Shown one piece after another: positions 1-6,133 of a stretch of 10,375 nt of DNA. Source of the stretch: an uncultured Veillonella sp. (lineage in GTDB: Bacteria > Bacillota > Negativicutes > Veillonellales > Veillonellaceae); the NCBI GenBank assembly GCA_900549845.1, contig URPT01000049.1:1-10375 (forward strand), in the 5' to 3' direction. Position numbers and translations under genes: made by a program. The notes below the pieces were generated by a model. The model was not told the origin of the DNA, did no database searches, and saw only the letters and a list, made by a program, of their open reading frames with translations. Position 1 is the stretch's first letter. Every line of letters starts with the position of its first letter.

Positions 1-88
1 TATCACTAAAAAATTATATGACACATTACTTGGCATTCAACATGGCGAAATTGAAGCTCCTGAAGGCTGGGTAGTTAAAATTTGCTAA
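1..88 (+). CDS. ilvE: Branched-chain-amino-acid aminotransferase, C-terminal end (partial)
   Basis: Only the last 28 codons lie in the window; the reading frame starts at base 2 and ends at the TAA at 86-88. The visible C-terminus contains LYDTLLGIQHGEIEAPEGW followed by a short hydrophobic end. This resembles the extreme C-terminus of fold-type IV, class II branched-chain aminotransferases (kLYdtLtgIQ.G.i..p.GWt), which make Leu, Ile and Val from their 2-keto acids with PLP. The catalytic lysine and PLP-binding residues are outside the window, so the call rests on this tail only. It is the only + strand gene and converges with the thioesterase gene. A hairpin terminator follows 40 bases after the stop. 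Confidence 0.72.
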   Translation, partial: ITKKLYDTLLGIQHGEIEAPEGWVVKIC

Positions 89-128
89 TCCTTTAGTAGA
101 TTATATAATTTAACATGTAAATAGAAAT

Positions 129-160
129 GGCATCTATCATTTGATAGATGCCGTTTTTGT
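129..160 (+). terminator. Rho-independent terminator, probably bidirectional
   Basis: A perfect 11-bp inverted repeat (GGCATCTATCA at 129-139 with TGATAGATGCC at 142-152) is followed on the + strand by GTTTTTG. It ends the aminotransferase transcript. On the minus strand the same stem is followed by ATTTCTATTT, a weaker U-rich tail, so it could also stop the convergent thioesterase transcript. Confidence 0.85.
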
Positions 161-240
161 TTGTATTTTATTATTTTAATAAAGTAAGATATTAGCAATA
201 AATCTATTAGTTATAAAGCTATTGGTAAAATAGTAAACTA

Positions 241-633
241 TTAGTTAGATTTTGCTCTACTAGCCACTTTAGCCATGAATTTTTCGTTATTAATAACAAA
301 TCGTTCATGGGTTCCTCGCCCAATGATACCAACGCCATCAGATGCTTCGATATCAAAGGTGATTTTACGTCCTTCTACAGCGCTAACTGTAGCTTTAGCC
401 GTTACCGTTGCACCAAGTGGAGTAGGGGCTTCATGAGTAATGGATAGAGCGATACCTACAGTACCTTCACCTTCTTCTAAATATGGTTGTACTGCTACTT
501 GTGCTGCTTCTTCCATTAATGCACACATAGCTGGTGTGGCAAAGACCTCTAAAGAACCAGACTTCATTGTTTTTGCAATATTAGATTCTGTAACTGTTAC
601 AGTTGCCGTAGCTGTTTGACCTGCTGATACCAT
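241..633 (-). CDS. FlK-type hotdog-fold thioesterase
   Basis: This is a 130-residue cytoplasmic protein of the fluoroacetyl-CoA thioesterase-like (FlK, COG5496) single-hotdog family, expected to hydrolyse a small acyl-CoA. The visible core runs SGSLEVFATPAMCALMEEAA (25-44), then the glycine segment EGEGTVG (54-60), HEAPTP (67-72) and GTHERF (107-112). Thr33, Glu41 and His67 sit with exactly the spacing I recall for the FlK catalytic residues Thr42/Glu50/His76 (constant offset of 9), and Gly60 and Arg111 fall where FlK has Gly69 and Arg120. The length is normal for the family. The ATG at 631-633 has a ribosome site, AGAAGG (640-645), six bases upstream. The gene appears monocistronic. FlK detoxifies fluoroacetyl-CoA, but most relatives have unknown acyl-CoA substrates, so the substrate here is open. 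Confidence 0.85.
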   Translation of the reverse strand: MVSAGQTATATVTVTESNIAKTMKSGSLEVFATPAMCALMEEAAQVAVQPYLEEGEGTVGIALSITHEAPTPLGATVTAKATVSAVEGRKITFDIEASDGVGIIGRGTHERFVINNEKFMAKVASRAKSN

Positions 634-674
634 AATATACCTTCTTTCATTAAGAAAATTCTCGTTATAATAGT

Positions 675-680
675 ATTATA
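675..680 (-). promoter_or_regulatory. Candidate -10 box for the thioesterase gene
   Basis: On the minus strand there is a perfect TATAAT about 42 bases upstream of the thioesterase ATG. No good -35 hexamer is visible at 16-18 bases; the nearest candidate (TAGCAT) is weak. In AT-rich DNA this could be chance. Confidence 0.35.
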
Positions 681-731
681 CATCTTTCTATAATTTTTAT
701 GCTAATGTAATGATACATATTTATAGATACT

Positions 732-761
732 ATCAGTTAAAAATAATTACTTTTAACTGGT
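732..761. repeat. Inverted repeat upstream of the thioesterase
   Basis: CAGTTAAAA (734-742) pairs perfectly with TTTTAACTG (751-759) across an 8-base spacer, and the stem extends by two more pairs if one G-U wobble is allowed. It lies about 100-130 bases upstream of the thioesterase ATG. Neither strand has a following U-run, so a terminator is unlikely. It could be an operator or simply an AT-rich coincidence. Confidence 0.4.
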
Positions 762-902
762 AGCAGCAGCAGCTTGCATTGTGTTTTTACATCAAAATGT
801 GAATAGCCAAAATAGTATTCGACAAAGCTTATGAAACTCCTGCAAAATAACGGTATTATTCCAAATTACTAGAAATATAATTACAAATTTAAATACAGGT
901 AC

Positions 903-930
903 AAAAAAAGCGCCGTCCGAAGACAGCGCT
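903..930 (-). terminator. Rho-independent terminator of the MFS gene
   Basis: Read on the minus strand, AGCGCTGTC-TTCG-GACGGCGCT forms a 9-bp stem (one T-G wobble) closed by a stable UUCG tetraloop and followed by seven T residues (903-909). It lies 111 bases beyond the MFS stop codon, past the tandem repeats. Confidence 0.93.
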
Positions 931-946
931 TAATGTAGTTAAATTA

Positions 947-1041
947 TTTACTAATCTTATTTACTAGTTTTGTTTATTAATCTTATTGCCTAGTTTTATT
1001 TATTAATCTTATTGACTGGTTTTGTTTATTGACTAGTTTTC
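947..1041. repeat. Degenerate 26-bp tandem repeat abutting the MFS stop codon
   Basis: There are three full 26-base units (947-972, 973-998, 999-1024), beginning TTTAYTAATCTTATT and ending TAGTTTT or TGGTTTT. A 17-base fourth unit (1025-1041) lacks an internal nine bases. Neighbouring full units differ at three or four positions. The last unit ends one base before the MFS stop triplet (1042-1044). On the minus strand each unit carries AATAA, like the stop context itself, so the array may have arisen by duplication of the gene end. The period is not a multiple of three, and stop codons are frequent, so it is not coding. Confidence 0.85.
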
Positions 1042-2247
1042 TTATTCTAATTCCTTACCTTTAAGTTCAGGGATCAAGAATAGGGTTGCAAGAATATCAA
1101 GTACGTAGATAATAGCTAGGAATGCAATTGCTACTTGGTAGGAGTACATAGAGATGATCATGCCTACTACCATTGGGCTAAAGCCGCCTACAGCACGGCC
1201 GATGTTAAATAACACATTTTGAGCTGTTGCACGGGCAGTTGTTGGGTAGGCTTCTGCCATCAAGGCACCATAACCACCCATCATACCATTTACAGAGGCC
1301 CCTAAAATTGCCCCAGCAAATAGCATAGCCGTTGGATCAGATAGTTGAGAGTAAATCAAAATAGATGCTACAGCACATACTTGGAATAGAATAAATGTAG
1401 GTTTACGACCGATTTTATCTGCCAAGCGTCCAAATAGCCAAATACCAACCATCATGCCACATACAGTAACAGCTGTCCATAAACCAGATTTTGTAAGGGA
1501 GAAACCTAATTGCTTACTTAAGAAATTAGGTAACCAAATCATAATACCGTAATAACCAAAGTTTTGAACAGATGTTAAAATAGCAACACCAATGGATGTC
1601 TTTGTAGTTCTTACATCTTTTACTAATAACTTGAAAGAGTTAGTATGTGAATGTTCCTTAGATTCTTTACTTTGTACAAAGATTTCTGGTTCATGTAGTT
1701 TAGCACGGAATACCCAAGCAATTAAAGCTGGAATAATACCAACCATAAACATCCCACGCCACCCAATAATAGGAATGAGTAACGGTGTTAACAAAGCGGC
1801 CGCTAATACGCCTAATTGCCAACCAAGGGCAACATAACTTGTTGCTTTTGCACGGTGTTTAGCAGGCCAAGCTTCAGCAGCTAGTGCCATACCAATACCA
1901 AATTCACCACCTAAACCAATACCAGCGATTGTACGGTAAATAAGAAGATCCCAATAACCTTGAGCAAAGGCACAAAGACCTGTAAATACGGCAAAAAGTA
2001 CAATAGTCCAAGTCAATACGCGAACGCGACCAAACTTATCGGACAAGGTACCAAAGATAAAGCCACCTAGTACGGCACCTACCAAGGTCCACGTTACAAG
2101 AGAACCGGCTTGACCTGTAGTTAATCCTAAATCTCCAGAAATTAAGGTTAGCATAAAGCCTAAAATCAAGAGATCAAAACCATCCATTGCATAACCAATA
2201 GAAGACCCAATGACGGCTTTCCAGCCATATGAATTTACTTCTTTCAT
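1042..2247 (-). CDS. MFS transporter, aromatic/organic acid:H+ symporter-like
   Basis: A 401-residue inner-membrane protein with about 12 hydrophobic segments, the usual length for the major facilitator superfamily. TM1 carries DGFD (22-25), typical of the AAHS and related acid symporter branches. The cytoplasmic loop 2-3 motif is GTLSDKFGRVR (66-76), with its C-terminal counterpart GRLADKIGRKP (273-283). R105 with the glycine series AGIGLGGEFG (108-117) fits motif B, and AEAWP...R and AEAYP...R repeat after TM4 and TM10. The central loop (about 184-215) is charged and cytoplasmic. The ATG at 2245-2247 is preceded by AAAGGAAC. The gene stands alone with its own terminator, so context does not give a substrate. 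AAHS or NiaP-like transport of an organic anion is an inference from sequence style; a sugar-acid or sialate porter is the main alternative. Confidence 0.85.
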   Translation of the reverse strand: MKEVNSYGWKAVIGSSIGYAMDGFDLLILGFMLTLISGDLGLTTGQAGSLVTWTLVGAVLGGFIFGTLSDKFGRVRVLTWTIVLFAVFTGLCAFAQGYWDLLIYRTIAGIGLGGEFGIGMALAAEAWPAKHRAKATSYVALGWQLGVLAAALLTPLLIPIIGWRGMFMVGIIPALIAWVFRAKLHEPEIFVQSKESKEHSHTNSFKLLVKDVRTTKTSIGVAILTSVQNFGYYGIMIWLPNFLSKQLGFSLTKSGLWTAVTVCGMMVGIWLFGRLADKIGRKPTFILFQVCAVASILIYSQLSDPTAMLFAGAILGASVNGMMGGYGALMAEAYPTTARATAQNVLFNIGRAVGGFSPMVVGMIISMYSYQVAIAFLAIIYVLDILATLFLIPELKGKELE

Positions 2248-2287
2248 AATAGTTCCTTTCGCTACTCACAGGTAACAATTAAAGAGA

Positions 2288-2357
2288 TAGCCCCCACTAT
2301 ACAAATGGCAAACTCCTAGACTTAAGTCTAATGAAAGGCTTTAGTATATGGGGGCTA
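2288..2357. repeat. Long imperfect inverted repeat around a perfect palindrome, upstream of the MFS gene
   Basis: TAGCCCCCACTATAC (2288-2302) and GTATATGGGGGCTA (2344-2357) form a near-perfect outer stem with a one-base bulge. Pairing can continue inward into AAA/TTT with bulges. The centre holds a perfect 14-bp palindrome, TAGACTTAAGTCTA (2317-2330). The element starts 41 bases upstream of the MFS ATG and lies downstream of thrS. On the minus strand the second arm is followed by TATCTCTTTAATTG, too poor in U for a textbook terminator. It may be a structured MFS leader, an attenuator or a weak thrS terminator. I do not recognise it as a known riboswitch. Confidence 0.6.
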
Positions 2358-2396
2358 AATTTATATCTGTTTATTGCAATACATATAAGAGATTAG

Positions 2397-2402
2397 ATTA
2401 TA
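2397..2402 (-). promoter_or_regulatory. Candidate -10 box for the MFS gene
   Basis: A minus-strand TATAAT lies 150 bases upstream of the MFS ATG. Transcription from here would place the whole inverted-repeat element (2288-2357) inside a leader of about 140 bases. No convincing -35 is visible at the right spacing. Confidence 0.3.
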
Positions 2403-2418
2403 ACTAAGTAGATACAAT

Positions 2419-2460
2419 AACTCATCATAACCGCATCATCTATATTGATGGATGAGTCAT
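2419..2460 (-). terminator. Possible weak hairpin after thrS
   Basis: On the minus strand, 10-50 bases after the thrS stop, ATGACTCATC pairs imperfectly with GATGAGTTAT, enclosing a small CATC/GATG hairpin. The tail (TATTGTATCT) is only moderately U-rich, so termination here would be inefficient. The larger hairpin at 2288-2357 may share the job. Confidence 0.35.
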
Positions 2461-2469
2461 ATTAGTCAA

Positions 2470-4380
2470 TTAGTTACGTTCTTTGATTTCAATTTTAATG
2501 GAATTGAAGAATTCTTCAAATGGTACGGAACCTAATTCGTCACCACCGTGTTTACGAACGTTAACTGTACCTTCTTCAACCTCTTTATCACCAACAACAA
2601 GCATGTAAGGAACTTTTGCCATTTGTGCTTGGCGGATTTTGTAGCCGATTTTTTCGCTACGATCATCCACTTCTACACGTACATAGTCGCGGTGCATTTG
2701 TTTTGCCAATTCTTTAGCATATTCAACATGTTTTTCAGAGATAGGCAAGATTTTAACTTGTACAGGAGCCATCCAAGTTGGGAATGCGCCTGCATAGTGC
2801 TCAGTTAAGATGCCGATGAAACGTTCCATGGAACCGAAGCATGCACGGTGAATCATGATAGGACGATGTTTTTGACCATCTTCACCAACATATTCAATTT
2901 GGAAACGTTCAGGCAAGTTCATATCCAATTGGATAGTACCACATTGCCATGTACGACCTAAGGAGTCTTCGATATGGTAGTCAAGTTTAGGACCATAGAA
3001 AGCACCATCGCCAGGGTTGATTACGTAAGGAATACCTTTTGCTTCAATGGCATTGCGCAATGCTTCTGTAGCTGCTTCCCAGATTGCATCATCACCCATT
3101 GCATTGTCTGGTTTAGTAGATAATTCTACATGGTATTTCAAGCCGAATTGGCTATAAATACGGTCGAATAATTCGATAACTTTCATCAATTCAGATTGCA
3201 TTTGATCTGGCAACATGAATACGTGAGCATCGTCTTGTGTGAACGCACGTACACGGAATAAGCCGTGTAAAGCACCGGACAATTCATGACGGTGAACTAA
3301 ACCAAGTTCAGCATAACGCAATGGGAAGTCACGGTAGGAGTGCATTTCGTTTTGGTAAACCAAGATACCGCCTGGGCAGTTCATAGGTTTAATTGCATAT
3401 TCTTCATCATCAATAATTGTAGTGTACATATTTTCACGGTAATGGAACCAGTGACCAGATGTTTCCCACAATTGTTTATTTAAGATGATTGGTGTACGAA
3501 TTTCTTCATAGTCAAATTCATGATGAACTTCACGCCAGAAGTTTTCCAATTCGTTGCGAAGTGCCATACCTTTTGGTAAGAAGAATGGGAAGCCAGGACC
3601 TTCTTCTTTGATAACGAACAAGCCTAGTTCTTTACCAAGTTTACGATGGTCGCGTTTAGCGGCTTCTTCAAGCAAGTGAAGGTATGCATCAAGTTCTTCT
3701 TTCTTTTCAAATGCTGTACCGTAAATACGTTGCAACATTTTGTTCTTTTCATCGCCGCGCCAGTATGCACCTGCAATGCTTTGTAATTTGAAAGCTTTCA
3801 CCTTACCAGTGGATGCCACGTGAGGACCTGCACAAAGATCGATGAAGTCGCCTTGCGCGTAGCAAGAGATAACAGCATCTTCAGGAAGATCTTCGATCAA
3901 TTCTACCTTGTAGTCTTCGTTTTTAGATTTGAAGAACTCGATAGCTTCTTGACGGGACATTACAGATTTAGTGATAGGTAAGTTTTCTTTTACGATACGG
4001 CTCATTTCCTTTTCGATTTTGCCCAAATCTTCAGGAGTCAAAGTATGTTCCATATCGATATCATAGTAGAAACCTTTATCGATCGCAGGACCGATAGCCA
4101 ATTTAGCTTCAGGCCATAAGCGTTTAACCGCTTGAGCCAAGATATGAGAAGCTGTGTGGCGCAATGTATGTTTACCACCATCTTCTTCAAAAGTTAAGAA
4201 TGCTACTTCAGAACCATCTACAAGTTCTTCACGAAGGTCTGTTAATTCTCCATTTACGTTTGCAGCTAGTACTTTTTTAGCCAAGCTATTAGATAATTGT
4301 TTTACTGCTTCCCCAAGAGTAGTGCCAGCAGCGTATTCCTTTGCACTACCATCAGGTAAAATGATTTTTACATCTGCCAT
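2470..4380 (-). CDS. thrS: Threonyl-tRNA synthetase
   Basis: A full-length 636-residue class II synthetase that charges tRNA-Thr. In order: TGS domain (about 3-62); editing (SAD) domain with HTASH (His75/His79) and DLCAGPH (Cys183/His187), the residues that clear Ser-tRNA; catalytic core (about 265-530) with zinc ligands Cys335 (MNCPGG), His386 (DDAH) and His511 (IHRA), matching the E. coli 334/385/511 pattern; motif 2 around HRHELSG (363-369); motif 3 GSMERF (516-521); and an anticodon-binding domain to the end. The start is set at the ATG at 4378-4380, with GGAGG (4389-4393) eight bases upstream. An upstream in-frame TTG (4393-4395) would give five extra residues, but it overlaps the ribosome site itself and is unlikely. 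The gene is monocistronic and controlled by the T-box leader upstream. No key residue is missing. Confidence 0.98.
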   Translation of the reverse strand: MADVKIILPDGSAKEYAAGTTLGEAVKQLSNSLAKKVLAANVNGELTDLREELVDGSEVAFLTFEEDGGKHTLRHTASHILAQAVKRLWPEAKLAIGPAIDKGFYYDIDMEHTLTPEDLGKIEKEMSRIVKENLPITKSVMSRQEAIEFFKSKNEDYKVELIEDLPEDAVISCYAQGDFIDLCAGPHVASTGKVKAFKLQSIAGAYWRGDEKNKMLQRIYGTAFEKKEELDAYLHLLEEAAKRDHRKLGKELGLFVIKEEGPGFPFFLPKGMALRNELENFWREVHHEFDYEEIRTPIILNKQLWETSGHWFHYRENMYTTIIDDEEYAIKPMNCPGGILVYQNEMHSYRDFPLRYAELGLVHRHELSGALHGLFRVRAFTQDDAHVFMLPDQMQSELMKVIELFDRIYSQFGLKYHVELSTKPDNAMGDDAIWEAATEALRNAIEAKGIPYVINPGDGAFYGPKLDYHIEDSLGRTWQCGTIQLDMNLPERFQIEYVGEDGQKHRPIMIHRACFGSMERFIGILTEHYAGAFPTWMAPVQVKILPISEKHVEYAKELAKQMHRDYVRVEVDDRSEKIGYKIRQAQMAKVPYMLVVGDKEVEEGTVNVRKHGGDELGSVPFEEFFNSIKIEIKERN

Positions 4381-4427
4381 TTTTATTTCCTCCAATTATT
4401 ATCTAGGATAGTCTGGATTTTTGTAAT

Positions 4428-4470
4428 AAAAAAAGACCCTCTATCCCTACCAACAAGGGACGAAGATCAT
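4428..4470 (-). terminator. T-box attenuator terminator
   Basis: This is the intrinsic terminator arm of the leader: an imperfect 12-13 bp stem (CTTCGTCCCT with AGGGATAGAG at its core) and a run of seven T residues at 4428-4434. It ends about 47 bases before the thrS ATG. Its 5' strand is shared with the antiterminator, as expected for a T-box switch. Confidence 0.9.
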
Positions 4471-4682
4471 TCGCGGTTCCACCCTAGTTAACTACCTATA
4501 CGAATATATGTGTATAGTTAATTCACTTCATTAAGCCCGATAACGGTGGCGGCCGTATTTGCCTACTTAGGTTCGACAAATCAGTTTAAAGGGGGTAACT
4601 CTGATATATGTGTAAGGCATTTCCAGCATCAGCCTCTCTCTGGTACACAGGGATATGAGAATCATGTCCTTTGCATAACTTT
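4428..4682 (-). ncRNA. Threonine T-box leader (riboswitch) of thrS
   Basis: This untranslated leader senses uncharged tRNA-Thr and controls read-through into thrS. The diagnostic T-box AGGGTGGAACCGCG is on the minus strand at 4472-4485. Its AGGG can pair with CGTCCCT (4456-4462) to form the antiterminator. The competing terminator folds GATCTTCGTCCCT against AGGGATAGAGGGTC, followed by seven T residues (4428-4434). Stem III is the hairpin TTAACTATAC/GTATAGGTAGTTAA just upstream of the T-box. In Stem I, AAAGG pairs with CCTTT and TGTGT with ACACA, with the conserved distal AGAGAGAGG...GCTGG region between. The loop on the 3' side offers ACC (minus strand, 4594-4596) as the specifier, a threonine codon matching the downstream gene. 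The specifier assignment comes from hand folding; the T-box itself is clear. Confidence 0.96.
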
Positions 4683-4688
4683 TACTAG

Positions 4689-4720
4689 ATTATAGTATCA
4701 CAGGGAATTAAAAAATTCAA
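4689..4720 (-). promoter_or_regulatory. Promoter of the thrS T-box transcript
   Basis: A perfect TATAAT (4689-4694) lies just upstream of the T-box Stem I, giving a predicted start near 4682. The best -35 candidate is TTGAAT (4715-4720), but its 20-base spacing is long, so the -35 is uncertain. Confidence 0.6.
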
Positions 4721-4784
4721 TACGGTTCAATAGTAAATTTCATAAATTCTATAAATTCAACATAACGCCCTTATCTCCTAAAAC

Positions 4785-4817
4785 AAAAAGAAAACGGCCC
4801 GTATATCGAGCCGTTTT
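4785..4817 (-). terminator. Rho-independent terminator of the mltG-to-secreted-protein operon
   Basis: On the minus strand AAAACGGC pairs with GCCGTTTT (4791-4798/4810-4817), with further pairs inside the loop, followed by CTTTTTG. It lies about 40 bases after the secreted protein's stop codon. The interval from here to the thrS promoter (4721-4784) is AT-rich with a small ATAAATTC duplication and nothing else recognisable. Confidence 0.88.
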
Positions 4818-4820
4818 GTA

Positions 4821-4868
4821 AGATCTATTAAACTTTGAAGATTTTGTTAGATCTATTAGCGTTTGAAG
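4821..4868. repeat. 20-bp direct repeat spanning the secreted-protein stop codon
   Basis: AGATCTATTAAACTTTGAAG (4821-4840) and AGATCTATTAGCGTTTGAAG (4849-4868) match at 17 of 20 positions. They are separated by eight bases. The second copy contains the stop codon (4856-4858) and the last codons of the gene, so the first copy looks like a duplicated gene end in the 3' untranslated region. Confidence 0.8.
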
Positions 4869-5845
4869 TTTGTAGACAACATGGCACCAATTACTTTTTC
4901 TAATTTGCTATTAGAAAGATCTGGGCCTTTGTAGAGTGTTAAGAGTACATCATTAGAGTTATCTTGTTTAGACACCATCATAACACCGCTACCACGAGCA
5001 CCATTATCATCGTAATCTTTTGCTACAATAACGAGGTTCAAATAGTGGTCTTTCATGTATGTGTACACTTTGCTTGTACGTGCAGAGGAACCAATCATTT
5101 TAGCCATGCTCATGCCACGGTTGAATACGATTGCATTAGCATTATGAGGATTTGCCGCTAATTGTTGTTTTTCATCATCATTTAGAGGCATGAGGTTTAC
5201 CATGAGGGAATCACCCATTTTACCACGGAACATAGCTGGCATTGTTTCCCGTACGTCTTCAGGAATGCCTGTGTCCGCAGTCAATTTCAACTCTTTAGGA
5301 ACCGTCATATATAGAACGCCCTTGCTATTACGACCTACCTCTGTTGTGCTGAGGTCTACGGCGCTAAGCATAATAGAGTCTTTAATAGTAGCTACTTGGT
5401 TTGCCAATGGCTTTTCAGGAACGCCACGGCTTGCCAATTGTACATCGCCAGACTTAGTTTTCTTCAACGTTTCTACATTCCAGTTAGCCCCTTTTTTGTC
5501 TGCATCGCTAGCTTCTGTGAAAGCATTTGCTCCATCTTTTGTACCTACATATACGTAAGTTTGAGCTGGGATAATTGTATCTGGCGCACCCGTTTTATTG
5601 AAAGCAGCACCATATACTACATTAGGGATCACAGAGGAGCCAATTTGTAAGTTGTTATTAGTTTGGCTTTCCACATCAAAGTTGATATTGCCAGTGAAGG
5701 TCATATCAGGACCATGATTGATGACTACTACATCCCCTGCTTGAGGAATAATAACAGGGCCTACAGGACCTGCCATAGCTACGCCTACCATAGATACACT
5801 TAGACAAGCTGTTAATAATGCACGTTTCAAAATAGATTGTTTCAT
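4856..5845 (-). CDS. Secreted protein of unknown function
   Basis: I do not recognise this 329-residue protein. It starts with a clear Sec signal peptide: basic MKQSILKR, hydrophobic 9-24, and AMA before Gly26 as a signal peptidase I site. LTAC at 11-14 resembles a lipobox, but only five hydrophobic residues precede the Cys and the hydrophobic stretch continues after it, so a lipoprotein is unlikely. The mature part has no cysteine and no further membrane segment. It begins GPVGPVIIPQ, is rich in Asn, Asp, Gly and Val with many short beta-like stretches, and ends in basic FKR. A periplasmic or surface beta-rich protein is plausible. The start is 10 bases after the DUF4911 stop, with a weak GAGAG ribosome site overlapping that stop, so it appears to be the last gene of the operon. 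It may be confined to Veillonella relatives, which I cannot test here. Confidence 0.8.
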   Translation of the reverse strand: MKQSILKRALLTACLSVSMVGVAMAGPVGPVIIPQAGDVVVINHGPDMTFTGNINFDVESQTNNNLQIGSSVIPNVVYGAAFNKTGAPDTIIPAQTYVYVGTKDGANAFTEASDADKKGANWNVETLKKTKSGDVQLASRGVPEKPLANQVATIKDSIMLSAVDLSTTEVGRNSKGVLYMTVPKELKLTADTGIPEDVRETMPAMFRGKMGDSLMVNLMPLNDDEKQQLAANPHNANAIVFNRGMSMAKMIGSSARTSKVYTYMKDHYLNLVIVAKDYDDNGARGSGVMMVSKQDNSNDVLLTLYKGPDLSNSKLEKVIGAMLSTNFKR

Positions 5846-5855
5846 AGATATACTC

Positions 5856-6131
5856 TCATTTCTCTATAGTGACATAATCAGATAGGCTAGTTAATATTTC
5901 AATGGCTAATGGTTTTGTAGATGGTGTACAGCGCAACATGCACCGCCCACTCGTATCTACAGAGGTCATAACACCTAAATATTCATAGCCTTCAATGATG
6001 CGATTGATATAGTTTGTATGCTTCGGCTCAAGATGAAAGAACACATACGCCTCTTCCCCAGAGGTCTCTAGATCTGGTACATCGGGAAATGCACCGATAG
6101 ATTTACTCGGTTCTAATGGTGTACCACGCAT
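5856..6131 (-). CDS. DUF4911 family protein
   Basis: A 91-residue soluble protein with no signal peptide. Its centre (YVFFHLEPKHTNYINRIIEGYEYLGVMTSVD, about 29-59) fits DUF4911: a beta strand, an 'iiEgye.lg.vrTiD' helix-turn segment, then a polar strand and a C-terminal helix (72-88). The family often lies beside U32 genes in Firmicutes. Its function is not known to me. The small alpha/beta layout, resembling an ACT or substrate-sensing domain, is only an impression. The ATG (6129-6131) comes two bases after the U32 stop, with GGAG just inside the U32 end, so translation is probably coupled. Because of this tight pairing with the TrhP-like gene, a helper or regulatory role in tRNA U34 hydroxylation is a reasonable guess but unproven. 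Confidence 0.75.
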   Translation of the reverse strand: MRGTPLEPSKSIGAFPDVPDLETSGEEAYVFFHLEPKHTNYINRIIEGYEYLGVMTSVDTSGRCMLRCTPSTKPLAIEILTSLSDYVTIEK

Positions 6132-6133
6132 AA

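Larger units (their letters stand above)
634..1041. other. Intergenic region between thioesterase and MFS genes
   Basis: About 400 bases hold no convincing gene on either strand. From left to right they contain the thioesterase ribosome site and candidate promoter, an 11-bp inverted repeat (732-742/751-761), a short CAG run near 763-773, an AT-rich stretch in which I see nothing (about 775-902), the MFS terminator (903-930) and the 26-bp tandem repeats (947-1041). Confidence 0.7.

Noticed and set aside
947..1041. Tandem repeats considered as a CRISPR array
   Set aside because: The units are head-to-tail with no unique spacers, diverge from each other, and no cas gene is present.
4393..4395. 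TTG as the thrS start
   Set aside because: It lies within the GGAGG ribosome site that serves the ATG at 4378-4380. The TGS domain begins directly after that ATG.
5190..5558. 122-residue open frame on the + strand inside the secreted-protein gene
   Set aside because: It is antisense to a gene with a clear signal peptide and ribosome context, shows no family features, and has no promoter or terminator.
5804..5815. Lipobox (LTAC) making the secreted protein a lipoprotein
   Set aside because: Only about five hydrophobic residues precede the Cys and the hydrophobic core continues after it. The AMA-G site at 25/26 is a better signal peptidase I site.
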